Made by a program: the position numbers and the translations under genes. The notes beneath the pieces are model-generated. The model was not told the DNA's origin. It did not search any database and saw only the letters and a list, made by a program, of their open reading frames with translations. Positions 43,728 to 54,408 of a stretch of DNA of 64,000 nt are shown one piece after another. How positions within the stretch are numbered: the first letter of the stretch is position 1; the number at the start of each line of letters is the position of its first letter. The DNA is from Rhabditoides inermis (Eukaryota > Nematoda > Chromadorea > Rhabditida > Rhabditidae), in assembly GCA_963966185.1 (NCBI GenBank), contig CAWZYM010000276.1, positions 388,501 to 452,500 on the forward strand, read 5' to 3'.

Positions 43728-44413
43728 TTGATGACCCACCATGGCGTCATAGGGACTAGTCAGTCGTGCTCGTATCTCAGTTGCGCTATGCCGTTGTTTC
43801 AATTCAAGTATCCACTCACATGCTCCATAAACGGGCCGACCATGAGTGGGAATAGACGCTCATTAGAGAGACTATTGAAAAAAGAGATTCTCTCTTTGAT
43901 GTGCCTACCGATGAGGTGATCTACTGTAAGGGCATAGTGCCCCAGGAAAGACTGGAGGGCGTGCAATTCGTCGAAGGAATGATCAATTTGGAAGAACTCG
44001 ATAATCGTAAACATAAGTTGCTGATATTAGACGACTTGCTTTCATATTTCAAAGAAAATCCCTCTTTTTTGAACGATTTATACACTAGAGTCGCTCATCA
44101 TTATAACACAAGCATCATCTTTCTATCACAAGAACTTTTTGGGAGTAACAGATGTGCACGGATCAATAGTACATATATAATTTTGACAAATATGGTATCC
44201 GATAAGTTGACAATTAGAAATCTCGCCAAACAGATATATCCCACCAACAGCCGATTTCTATGGGACGCTTATGAGGATGCGATGGCGGTACGTATCTATT
44301 CCCACCTATTGATCGATCTCGCGCAGTCTACGCCAGACGACTGTCGAATCATAACAAACATGTTTGATGAAGAGCCAATTGTCTACGTACCACGAAATAG
44401 TCATTTCACCTAG
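43728..44413 (+). pseudogene. Polinton packaging ATPase, right copy, frameshifted
   Basis: Both frames and both lesions are the same as in the left copy: P-loop remnant in one frame (43728-43919), Walker B and downstream block in the other (43901-44413). Confidence 0.8.
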
Positions 44414-45500
44414 GGTAATGGCTCAATATCGAAATTGTAATCGAATTGAACAAGACCCGAGAGATACATACTCCCACGTAGGTTCATCGTAACTCGTAAC
44501 CCAACCATTCGTTGGTATCTGCATAGTTTGTATCTTAGTTTGTATTTCTTATTTGCACGTTTACGTTTTCCTAACACTTTCTTCACTCGATATACACCAT
44601 TGTTTTCCGCTCTTATCAACTCTTCTTTATAAAAAAAATGCCCTCAACCACTTGCCCTACGAGAGTGATTATTGCTGGCTTTATAGCATCTTAAAAAAGG
44701 TTCACTGAAACAAGACAGAAAACCTCTTACTCTGTCCAATCTCAAATTTATGACGCGCTTTTTCGATCGTTTTTGTGGCAACTCTTTGAAATCCTCCGTC
44801 GCTTACGCTATTTGGCGCTCGGCCTATACCTCCAATCACTCGATTATTCAGAGACGTCACTATCTTGTCAAGAACAGGCAACCTCTTTTACGTATTCGCA
44901 GAGGACATGTATCTGAATAACTTTCTCTTGAGCGATAATATGGCTCTCTCCGCAAGGCTAGCTTTTACACCAGACTGAGTAGAAAAGTGATTTATGTGTA
45001 AATCCTGCAGTAGCCTCGCTAATTTACTGTTGTAATACTCAGTACCCTCGTCTGTACACAATTTACTCGGTCACAACTCCAAAAGGATAGGTTTTAACGC
45101 ATCGTAAACGGAATTGGCTGTTTTGTTGGGAAAAGGAGTTGCCCATATTTTGCGACTATGAACATCTATAACATTGGAAATGAAACGTATACGTATTCTT
45201 TCGTTATGTTTCTCATAGTAACTCACGTCACACAAATCGGCGTGAAGAGAGTGCCCTATCCAAGATCTTCTGTCTTGGGAAGTGAGTGCGGGGTGTCACG
45301 TGTAAAGTGTATGCATTCTGCTTTCTTAGAAACGTTCGAACGTGATTCAACTGTGTTCTTTTATCACAACTTCGAGCAGCACGGTACAGTTCATTAACAG
45401 AGGACAAGGACGCAGAATTTGAAGGGTTGTAGTAAATACTTTTCAATAACTTAAAGAAAGAACCAGTCGTGGTTGGCATATTCACAACACTGACTCCCAA
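44410..45500 (-). pseudogene. Polinton integrase, right copy, better preserved core
   Basis: Same N-terminal and C-terminal blocks as the left copy. In the core, the first-Asp strand (IDVHSRKIW, near 45165) and the second-Asp block (TDEGTEYYNSKLARLLQ, near 45040) are readable, with 33 residues to the catalytic Glu, the spacing usual for Polinton integrases. Shared stops elsewhere still break the frame. Confidence 0.8.
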
Positions 45501-45568
45501 GTAATAATGCGTAATCTATTGTAATTTTTCGTTCCCGCCCCTTGCTGAGCGGCGCCCGCCGTTGTATC

Positions 45569-46060
45569 TTATTCGCCTCGTTTCTTCTGACGTTTCGTAT
45601 CACGATCGTTTGAAATGTGGCTGCCAGTCTCCTCGGGAAGCGAAGGACGGATAGAACTTAAACGTTTACTGCCACGTTTTGAGTTAGTGTAGTTTTGCCA
45701 ATTCACGGCAGGAGAATCGTAGCTCTCTTTCAATCGCTTTCCATCGGCACGCTCAGTTGTAGATCCCCTCTTCGGACCACGTTTCACACTAGTATAATTA
45801 TACCAATTCACAGCCGGCGAATTTACACTAGATTTAAATCTCTTGCACCTTTTACTCTCACTAGAATCAGCACTCCGTTTCTTTATCTTGTTCACGTTAA
45901 CATTACTTAATAGGTGCAACCTTAAGTAATGTTGTGGAATGGGACCAGTATACAATAATAGGTGCAACCTTAATCTCAGGATCCGCCACTGAACGTTTCT
46001 TACTAGCTCACTATCATCATTAGATTTTCTCTTACGCGGCGGTTTGCCAATAGGTATCAT
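45569..46060 (-). CDS. Basic repeat ORF (right arm)
   Basis: Identical in layout to 36378-36869: 163 codons, Lys/Arg-rich, with two SPAVNW-type repeats. Confidence 0.45.
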   Translation of the reverse strand: MIPIGKPPRKRKSNDDSELVRNVQWRILRLRLHLLLYTGPIPQHYLRLHLLSNVNVNKIKKRSADSSESKRCKRFKSSVNSPAVNWYNYTSVKRGPKRGSTTERADGKRLKESYDSPAVNWQNYTNSKRGSKRLSSIRPSLPEETGSHISNDRDTKRQKKRGE

Positions 46061-46484
46061 AGATCATAGCAGGCGGGGAGAGAGGAGGAGGGTCCCCTGG
46101 CAATACATTTTCCGCACCACTATTCACTGTCGTTTTCTTTCTATTAACCATTCTCTTCAGTGAAATCTCAAAAGGAAGGGGTGTTCTTGTATTTAGCGAC
46201 ATAACCACATTGGTATTCGGATTATGTGGAATGGGACCAGTATTCCTTTCCGCTGCCTCGTCAGTCTCCATTTTAGATTGTAAATCCAAAAAAAAAAAAC
46301 GCCTCATCAAATCGTTGAAAAAATTACGCTTCTCATCAATAGATATGTTTTTCATATCTAACACAGAATCTCTGGAAGCGCGTGCCTGATTCAAAATGTC
46401 AGCTCTCTCCGACTGTGAGGAGGGATCAACATGTGGAACCAAACGAAATTTGCGAAAGCGTTTCATTTTCCACGCACCGACCAC
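46032..46484 (-). CDS. Conserved Polinton ORF beside integrase, right copy, open
   Basis: 150 codons, kept open by 12 rather than 11 T in the homopolymer. The N-terminal half has the helical pattern of the uncharacterised ORF next to Polinton integrases; the C-terminal half is proline-rich. Overlaps the basic repeat ORF. Confidence 0.5.
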   Translation of the reverse strand: MVGAWKMKRFRKFRLVPHVDPSSQSERADILNQARASRDSVLDMKNISIDEKRNFFNDLMRRFFFLDLQSKMETDEAAERNTGPIPHNPNTNVVMSLNTRTPLPFEISLKRMVNRKKTTVNSGAENVLPGDPPPLSPPAMIYDTYWQTAA

Positions 46485-47065
46485 CTAGTGTGGAAAGAAA
46501 ATCAACAATGCTCCTCATCATTCCATTAATTCTATGACTGCGATCCCACGTGTACGCCTCCTCTCGCCTGTATCAAGCCTGCTTCGTGAGTTATGAGAAT
46601 GTTTTATTTACTTAAATATGCATGATAGGGGTAACTGGACGACCGGTGCTTGTGTGTGCCCGCTGTTCCGAAATCTGGACACAATGTGTTTGAATGTCAT
46701 CACCCATGAGTTGGAGAGGGATCAAGAACGCTGTGGAGAATCACCATGCGTAGATGATGGATAGAATGGATAGTGTGCAGGAGATGCGTAAGTGATACAG
46801 AATAGAATTAAGTAGAATAGAGATTTCAATGGGCGTGATCTCCACTGAAGTCGTCAAGTTTGAGATCAGTTCAAGGTGGAGGCAGAGTTGATGAAGACAC
46901 TCGCTATAGTGTTTGCAATCTCTACAATTGTTCTGATCATAGTAGCTGCTGCCTGCGCCTGTGTGCTCACCCACCTAGCGAATCGCCTCCAACGCCGTCG
47001 CCACTAGCACAGGTACCACTACGTTGCCTACCCTACCCAATTCATTCCGTGCCTTATCAGCTGTT
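46485..47065. other. No gene recognised (right arm)
   Basis: Mirror of 35374-35954. Confidence 0.5.
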
Positions 47066-47272
47066 CTAATTTTGGGATAACAACTTTAATATCTCAACAT
47101 GTTTTAAAAGTGTATTCTTATGTTTTCGACCAAGTCTTAGTTTATTTCCAATCATGTTAAAAATAATCTCAATTAGTATACCCAGTTGTCCGTTATTTGC
47201 TGCGCTCAGCACCTTACTATCATTCATAACACTTTGTAGAAATCTAATATGACGCCTTATACGACCGCTCAT
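47066..47272 (-). CDS. Small basic Polinton-associated ORF, right arm
   Basis: Mirror of 35167-35373, 68 residues, open. Confidence 0.5.
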   Translation of the reverse strand: MSGRIRRHIRFLQSVMNDSKVLSAANNGQLGILIEIIFNMIGNKLRLGRKHKNTLLKHVEILKLLSQN

Positions 47273-47612
47273 GTTGAACACTCTAGTAGGATATGACAAA
47301 ATGGAAAAGATACTTGTGTGTAAAACGTTTATCGAAGAAGTGGGAAGATAAAAACACGACAATAAATAAACACGAAAATGGATCATAAACAAAGCGCGGA
47401 CATGATTATAATTAACGATAAGAGAGAGAGGAGGGGAGATAGAGAGAGAAAGAGATGAAAAGCGCGCGCATAAAAAAAGAGGGAGAAAGAGAGGGGGAGA
47501 AAGAGGGAGAGTATGGACGCGCGAGAAAAGGGGGGAGAGAGAGAGCATAACTGTGAGCGAATGAGAGAGAGAGAGATTAGAAGAGGGAGAGAGGGGGTGA
47601 GAGAGGATGGGA

Positions 47613-47855
47613 TCAATCAAAACGGAGATGCAAAGTATTGTTAACGCACGACTCACACATGACCAGGGGGATCACCACCTTGCCGTTCTCGTCACGCTTG
47701 ATTTTGGGGGTTGCGGTTGCACTTTCCGATCGGCATTTGCCGCATGCATAGAAGACGTGAAGGTAACCGATGGAAAGAATGTTCTTCCAGGAGGCGAAGC
47801 TCTTGAGCGGAGGACCATCCGCGGCTGTCTGTAAATGAGTCATCTCTCTCTCGCT

Positions 47856-47906
<51 letters not shown>

Positions 47907-48061
47907 CAACCCACCTTGAATAGCTTGCGCTTGGGAAACGCGGGACGACCCGGGAGCGTCTGGGTAGAGGATACGGCGGGGGATGAAGGGATGAACACGA
48001 CATCAGCATCATTATAGTCAATAGTCTCGGATCCATCCACATTGTTGAGAGCAGGGCACAT
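47613..48061 (-). CDS. Spliced zinc-ribbon protein, right-arm copy
   Basis: Exon 1 48061-47915 and exon 2 47828-47613, matching the left copy codon for codon as far as I can read. The (GA)n intron differs slightly in length. The CGKC...CESC Cys pairs are kept. Confidence 0.5.
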
Positions 48062-48958
48062 AGTAAACAGAAGCGGAGTATATGTCCAGTGTCAGTCCGG
48101 GCGGCGTACCCCTTTATGTACCCAGAGACGATGATCCCGCCCCAGCATGGGGTCACTGCCACGCCTCTGTTCGGGAGCTCATCAATCACCGGGACCGCAG
48201 ACAGAGGTCATTGAGGTCACGCCTCCCCTGGATTCAAATAATTCACCACTTTTTATCTCAGCCGTGTGGTTGTCTTGTTCTATTTAAGTATTTTTTAATT
48301 ATTTGTATTGTTTGTCTCAAATATAGCATGCCTCTTGTCGCAGTTAATGAATTCCCCGTAGAAGCTCGATCCTCACTGGCAAAGGTGTTGCAGCTGAGAC
48401 AGATAGACATGTACCAGAGTACGAATAGAACACGTAGTGGAGAATATCTATAAAGAGTAGAATAACCGGTATATATTTAGACTCGCTGCTGGTCCCGATT
48501 CGAAGCACTACTTCTATGGATAGTCTGATGAGCACTTGCAACCACCCAAACCTGCAGATCTCACGGGATAGCGTATCTGTTAGAATAGAGGGTTTCCATT
48601 ACCCATTCAATGATTTGCTTTTCTGGCTGGGATAACGAACTGACCGAAACATCGAAACAAAAGTGACCGAAACAAAAGTGTCATGTGTTTGCATTTTGGG
48701 GTTGGCTCTCTCGAATTGTGTGATTACATCGTTCGTTTCGCTCTCTCTGATTCACATTCTCTTCACACGCCCTTTTTGATCGTAAAGGTAAACATGTCTT
48801 GTAATAAAAAGGCTGTGTGACTTTTTTTATTAGAAGATGTGTTTGCAGTTTCGGATCGTGTCTGCGAACCACATATCACATCATGCTCGCGCCGTCTGCA
48901 CTCATTACGCCGATCAACTTCACTTCACAAGCTCACTTCAATGCCGTTTGAACCCAAC

Positions 48959-49003
48959 AGCTCTCTTCAGAGTTAACTGAACCCAACAGCCCTCTTTAGG
49001 GCT
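48959..49003 (+). promoter_or_regulatory. Tandem histone-type 3' stem-loops, unit 2 (right arm)
   Basis: Hairpins at 48959-48974 and 48988-49003, the mirror of 33438-33482. Confidence 0.5.
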
Positions 49004-50028
49004 ACACATCTGTGAAACAAACTTTTGTGCTGATCACACATAAAACAGATTAGCACCTGATTTTGCGTAGTGTGTGCTTGTGGCGGCCGGATATTGAAGA
49101 AGAGAGAGAGAGAGAATACTCTCATGGTGACTCACTTCAAAATCTTGTCGCATTTGACCCCACTTACATGTCGCGTGCACTCGCGTTTTTTTGCGCGCAA
49201 TTATCAGCTTAGCGTGGAGTGTACGTGTAGCGGTCGGATAATGAAGGAGAGAGAGAGGGAGAGGACTCTCATGGCGGCTCACTTGAGATCGCCTTTGACC
49301 CCACGTATATGTCGCGCGCGCGCGCGCGTGCACTTGTTGCGCGCACCTATTAGTGGACTAGCACATGGCACAAGCGCGCTCATGTTTCGCGTGGTCGTCT
49401 TGTTCTATTTACTTATTTATTTTGTCTGTCTCATTTATAGCATGCCTCTTGTCGCAGTTAGTGAATTTCCCGTAGAAGCTCGTTCCTCGCTGGCAAAGGT
49501 GCTGCAGCTGAGACAGATAGACATGTACCAGAGCACGAATAGAGCAGGTAGTAGAAAATATTTAGATTAATAGAATAATTGGTAGACATTTAGACTCGTT
49601 GCTGGGTCAGATTCAAAGCACTACTTCTATGGATAGTCTGATAGGCAGTAGTAACCACCCAAACCCGCATATCTCACTGGATATCGAATAGAGGAATTCT
49701 ATTACCCTTTTAATAATTTGCTTTTTCTGGGTGGGATAAACTTTTGATTGAAACGCATTGATCGCATTATGGGGTTGGCTCTTTCGGATCGTGTGAATAC
49801 ATCGTTCGCTTCGCTCTCTCTGATTCACACTCTCCTCGCTCGCCCTTTCCGGTCGTAAAGGTAAATATGTCTTGTAAAAAAAAGAGGCCATGTGTGCTAT
49901 TTTATTTAAAGATGTATTTGCAGTTTCGGATCTGCGATCAACGTTTCACACCGTGTTCGTGCCGTCTGCAGTAATTACGCCGATCAAGTTCACTTCATAA
50001 GCTCCCTTCAACACCACTTGAACCCAAC

Positions 50029-50073
50029 AGCTCTCTTTAGAGCTTATTGAACCCAACAGCCCTCTTTAGGGCT
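50029..50073 (+). promoter_or_regulatory. Tandem histone-type 3' stem-loops, unit 1 (right arm)
   Basis: Hairpins at 50029-50044 and 50058-50073. The second is followed by ACCCA and preceded by CCAAC, as in histone mRNA 3' ends. They lie about 460 bp downstream of the conserved ORF at 49441-49570. Confidence 0.55.
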
Positions 50074-50434
50074 ACCCATTTGTGGAACAAACTTTTGTGC
50101 TGATCACACATAAAACTGATAAGCACTTTGCATTGAGTGGAGTGTGCCTGTGGCGGTCGGATACAGAAAGAGGGAGAGAGAGAGAGAGGGGAGAAGTTCC
50201 ATGGCGGCTCACTTCATAAACTTTTAAGGATCCGCTTTCACCCCCCCCCGAACACAACCAGCGCGCGTGCACGTTTATCTCGCGCACTCATTAGCGGATT
50301 ACTGCGCAACACGTGCGCACCTGTTTAGCGCACTCGGATTCGCGCACTCCGCCCCCCTCCAGTTGACCTCCGTAACCTCTATTAATTAAATTCAAAATCA
50401 CGAATTCAAAATCAGTGACCCGTGAAAAATCAGT

Positions 50435-50610
50435 GAACCGTAACCTAGGTCAGTAGGTCATTTTGTCCCATCGCCCCGTGACCTCTGGGGGTAACCTCGG
50501 TGACCTCGGTGACCTCTGTGACCTAGGTCAATAGGTCAACCTTGTCCCATCGCCCATGACCCCTCCGTGACCTCTGGTGACCTCTGTGACCTAGGTCAGT
50601 AGGTCAAATT
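50435..50610. promoter_or_regulatory. Terminal AGGTCA half-site array (right)
   Basis: Mirror of 31830-32005. Confidence 0.7.
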
Positions 50611-50636
50611 GTCCCAAACAGCTCACCATTACTACT

Positions 50637-50642
50637 GTTCTA
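50637..50642. repeat. 6-bp target-site duplication, right copy (GTTCTA)
   Basis: Direct repeat of 31798-31803. Confidence 0.9.
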
Positions 50643-51522
50643 ATAAAACAACTTGAACCACCACGAGTGAACCCACCACTGGCCTCCTAAAAAGAGAGCA
50701 CATAACAATCCAACATCACTGATTGCCAATCAGTGATTAACATAATCTGACGGAAACCACTCAGCCCAATTTACTGTTTTCGGGCGTGTTACGAGTGTGA
50801 ATCGAGTATTACTATCCTCCACTGAACACCAACTACTGTAGACAGGGGAAAATAGGGATAGGTGGGTGAAGAGTGGGTGTAAAATCGAACAATGTAGAGG
50901 AAAGAGAGAGTGAGGGCTGTCATCGCTAAAGAGAGCCGCCTCCCAATCGCTCTCATCGTTGATATCGATTGATTCTACTGTGTGCACTAACCCCCTCAGG
51001 CCTGGGATGTGGCGACGCCCGTGCGGGCAGCCGCGGGTCTGACGAAGCAGTATATAGTGTGTGCGCCATGAACACGTGGAAACGTTCACGTCAGCACTAA
51101 TCGATAACCGATACCTGCACATACCGGGAAGTACCTGGAAGCCAGTCCGGTCGCCACCTGGAGCGGGCGTCCTTCCGATCACGTGTGTTGGCAGTCGACT
51201 TCAGCACCTGACCATCCGATGATAATAGGCTGTTTAACCCCCGAGACAGCACTAGAAACCACACAGAAATCCCTTATATATACATCCGTCGATCATAACA
51301 AACCCCACCATCCTGTTATCATATGACAGCCGCTGAATGGCATCGAATGCACACTTCCGGTCCTTGAACAGCTCGCAAATTAAGATAATGCGAACGCAAA
51401 TTACAATCTAATCACCATACTCCTTAGCATACGCATAGAATACGTATAAAAACAGTCGGCCAGGCCACGGGGAACACCACGTGTCGGTCATAGCCACTTG
51501 CCTCCACTCCACGACCCCCGCC
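50643..51522. other. Intergenic, nothing recognised
   Basis: Upstream region of the phosphatase-MSP gene. A 150-codon minus-strand frame (51182-50730) shows no known domain. The promoter of the next gene must lie here; a TATA-like ATACGTATAAAAAC is at 51439. Confidence 0.45.
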
Positions 51523-53390
51523 ATGGCTCGCCAAGCAAATGCTTCTCCCAGCAAAATCCACACCCGTTTGAGGCGGACTCCTCTGACCGCCCTCAGAAGT
51601 CTGTTCCAGGTTAGTCATACTGTAACTTTGGGTGTTCATGTTGCCGCTATCAGGCCACGTCTGCGACTACGGGACGGTCTCTGAAAGAGATGAAAGCTGA
51701 CTTCGAAGCGATGTCGAAGGAGCGGGAGGACTGCTGCATGGTGCCGACTTGCTTCCTACCGCAAATGCCCTGTCTGAAGATCACTCAGCTCGGAGAGCTC
51801 AATGCGAACATTTCCAAGGCCAAGGGCCTGCTTCCGCATACGACGATCATAGCCATGACACCTCTGCGGGCAGAGACAACCGAATTCTGGTCACACATTG
51901 TCGCAAACAAGGTACCTTTTCAGCGCCTTCTTCCCGCTCCAACCAATTTCAGATAAAACGCATATACGTCTTCGCCGATGTGGACGAGACCAACTCGATC
52001 ACTTCTCTGTGGCCGGGCGCGGCTTTCAAGATGTCACGTGAGTGCGGAAAATGAGGTGGGATTCGATCACGCGCTTTCAGTACCGAACGGCTGCACAATC
52101 GAAACAAGAAAGATCGAAAAGAAAAAGTGAAAAAGTACTCGACACGATACACGCTTGAATTGTCGCTCAACGCTCGCACGACATTCGAGTGCATCGGAAT
52201 CACGTACGAACACTGGTGCGTCGCCTGCTGTCTTTCCCCTCTCTCTCCCTCCCTTTATGCATCTCACCTCTCGTGTTCCAGGCCGACGTCGGGGTATCCC
52301 GAGAACCCGCACTCTCTGCTGCCACTCATCGACGAGCTCTTCGTCCAGCCGTCGGCACTTCTTTGTAGGAACGGGGTACGGCTACATCACGCATTTGTTT
52401 TTCTTCTTCTAATTACCCTAAAATGTTTCAGATTAGCCGATCTACGACTTTCATTCTTGCCGCCATGATGATCAACTCTGTGCGGCTTTATCACCATCGC
52501 TCTGTGATCAGTCGTATTAACAAATTGAGAGGTAGACTTGATTACAGTAGAGTTACTGTAGAGTGGAGTACGGTATCGAAGAATCTACCTACCTGCTTCT
52601 ACATACCTAGAAGTGCGAGCGGAAGGTGCGGCAAGCTTCCACGACGTGCTCTACGAGCTGTCCATCACGGGTGCGTACGCTGCGAGTCGCACCCTCATCC
52701 GGCCATCTTCGTCACTGGATAGAAAAGTATGGAGAAAAGCAAAGATAGAATAGAAAATGTTTTTTTTCAGTATCGATGGGTGTTGGCAGAGCTCAGGAGA
52801 GCACGACTGGCGGCCGACGGAGGGATGGGCGGGACTGAATCCATCCTGGAGACAAGCCAGGAGCAGAAGGCCAAGGAGAGCGGGTCCAAGCAGCATGCGC
52901 AGAAGACGCCAAGCAGCGGATCCACCCCGCTCTTCACACCCGACAACGTCAACTTCCCCATGCCGTATGGAAGAGCGAACTCTTGCCCGTTTACAGTAAG
53001 TTCCGCCGATCAATATCGATCGAATAATTAGCCTGAGTGTTACAGATCAAAAACCAAGGCAACAAAATCGTGCAGTGGAACCTATTCACGGAGAACAAAC
53101 ACACATCGATCAACCCATCTGGAGGAGTGCTCTCTCCCAAAGAGAGCATCACGGTCCGACTCGACTTCACGCCGTTCTCTTTCCAGGAAACAGACTATGA
53201 ACACGCGACGCTGGTGATCAAATGGATTGAGGCTCGCGGTGGTTTCTTGCGCGCCGGCGAGTGGACGGGAGACGACGAGGCCGACCGCCTCAACCTCCTC
53301 CTTAGCTTCCCTGAGCCGTGCAACCTCCCCAACCAGTCATTCCCTCATCCCCATGCTAATTTTGCATTTGCCTACGCATTCTTCCAATAA
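51523..53390 (+). CDS. Tyrosine-phosphatase-like protein with C-terminal MSP domain, 9 exons
   Basis: Exons read: 51523-51609, 51654-51911, 51953-52032, 52081-52215, 52282-52375, 52432-52531, 52611-52726, 52771-52995, 53046-53390; 479 residues in frame. Residues about 70-290 follow the classical PTP order: TTEFWSHIV, IKRIYVFADVD, SLWP, YTLELSLN, then LLPLIDEL and ALLCRNGISRSTTF at the active-site position. That loop keeps C-x5-R but not the consensus HCSAGxGRTG, so activity is doubtful. Residues about 350-465 form an MSP domain: FTIKNQGNKIVQWNLFTEN, INPSGGVLSPKESITVRL, LVIKWIEA, GEWTG. The third donor (AT|GTCACG) is weak but needed for frame. The two halves could instead be two genes if the 44-nt intron at 52727-52770 is not spliced. 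Confidence 0.6.
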
Positions 53391-53424
53391 TTTGAAAATG
53401 GTGTTTTCCCATGTGTATTTTTCT

Positions 53425-53430
53425 AATAAA
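53425..53430 (+). terminator. Polyadenylation signal AATAAA
   Basis: 35 nt past the stop of the phosphatase-MSP gene. Confidence 0.6.
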
Positions 53431-53444
53431 AATGAATGAAACAT

Positions 53445-53962
53445 TCACCAATGATTTTGATTAGCTTGCACGCCGGGTAGAGTGGAACACCTATGTAGTA
53501 GATGGTCGAGCCGACATCCACCTTGTGGCATCTGAACTTGATGATGTATCGACCGCATCACGTTTACCCCACACTCGCCGACGCTCGAAGCCTCCACGCA
53601 ACTGAAAACAAAACAATAACACAGCACTGCACCAACTCCATAACCTTGAAACTTTTTAAGCATTTGTAAAAAATATGATATAAATGACGAGCGTGTTACG
53701 CTCACATTTGAAAGAACATACAAATAGCAGCCGAGCCACTGTATCCTTATGACTCGCCTCATACACTCTGCCGCACTGTGCCAGCTGCCCTGGTCGGCTG
53801 TACTAGGCTCATCGACGCCGCCATTTCGACTGAGCGGGCCATCAAACAGAAACGGACTCGGTCACACACTTATCATTCTCCTCAAACAGGCGCACTTTGA
53901 AGACCTCGCGCACAGCGATAAAGAACTTCTGCGTGCGGTCCAGATACAGAACGTCCTGCAAT
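53445..53962 (-). other. Exon-like minus-strand pieces, gene not identified
   Basis: At 53957-53862 the minus strand reads DVLYLDRTQKFFIAVREVF and continues, after a TTGATTGCAG acceptor, as a plausible coding exon. Another open piece at about 53540-53410 reads FRCHKVDVGSTIYYIGVP. They lie where DCAF13 3' exons would be in the duplicated copy but do not match DCAF13. They may belong to an unrelated gene or relic. Confidence 0.3.
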
Positions 53963-54062
53963 CAATACATCAATGATCAATCAGCACCGACTCCTGCTGA
54001 CCTTGTCATTTTCGGGGTCCTTTTATTGTGTGGCACGTCGAGGCTCAAGGACATGCACGTTC

Positions 54063-54358
54063 ATCTCGTTCGAGCCGGACCAAAGGAACTGGAATAGGGA
54101 TACGGTATAGTTACGGTAGACAACAGTAGGTTAAATAACAATTCACAAATCCAAAAATCAAAAATGCAAGAACAAAGAACGCGTACATTATGAATAGTGT
54201 GATCACAACCACTTCGAGATACGGTAACACAAAATACCGTAACCCCACTACCGTACCTTGGCGTCGCTCGACCACAAGACGGAGAGCACGTTCTGCATGC
54301 GCTTCGTGTGATACATCTCGCTGCAAGAAAGACCACCATCTTCTCTTTCTCTCCCTTT

Positions 54359-54408
<50 letters not shown>

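Larger units (their letters stand above)
48325..50214. repeat. Two tandem ~1.07-kb units (right arm)
   Basis: Mirror of 32226-34115. It contains two conserved ~42-residue ORFs (48328-48453 and 49441-49570, plus strand) and two pairs of histone-type stem-loops. Confidence 0.7.
31804..50636. mobile_element. Palindromic Polinton/Maverick (adintovirus-like) element
   Basis: The 18,833-bp element begins 5'-AGTAGTAATGG and ends CCATTACTACT-3', matching the 5'-AG/CT-3' ends of Polintons, with 6-bp direct duplications outside. It is a near-perfect inverted repeat: arms 31804-40376 and 42064-50636 are each 8,573 bp, around spacer 40377-42063. Each arm holds, outside to inside: AGGTCA array, two tandem 1.07-kb units, spliced zinc-ribbon gene, small basic ORF, a second conserved small ORF, integrase, packaging ATPase (opposite strand) and major capsid protein. 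No protein-primed DNA polymerase B or adenain-type protease was found. Total size equals that of ordinary Polintons. Most coding regions are frameshifted in both arms, so it is a defective relic. Confidence 0.9.
42064..50636. repeat. Polinton right arm of the 8.57-kb inverted repeat
   Basis: Reverse complement of 31804-40376 with the same length. It keeps some coding sequence better than the left arm. Confidence 0.95.

Noticed and set aside
32226..50214. Histone genes beside the stem-loops
   Set aside because: I could not find H2A, H2B, H3 or H4 sequence upstream of the hairpins in any frame; only the hairpin resemblance remains.
31804..50636. The palindrome as a pure assembly artefact
   Set aside because: Exact 6-bp duplication, Polinton-type ends, a unique spacer and several arm-specific differences argue for a real insertion; long reads would still be decisive.
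50730..51182. 150-codon minus frame upstream of the phosphatase-MSP gene
   Set aside because: No domain pattern or splice context; composition unlike the confirmed exons.
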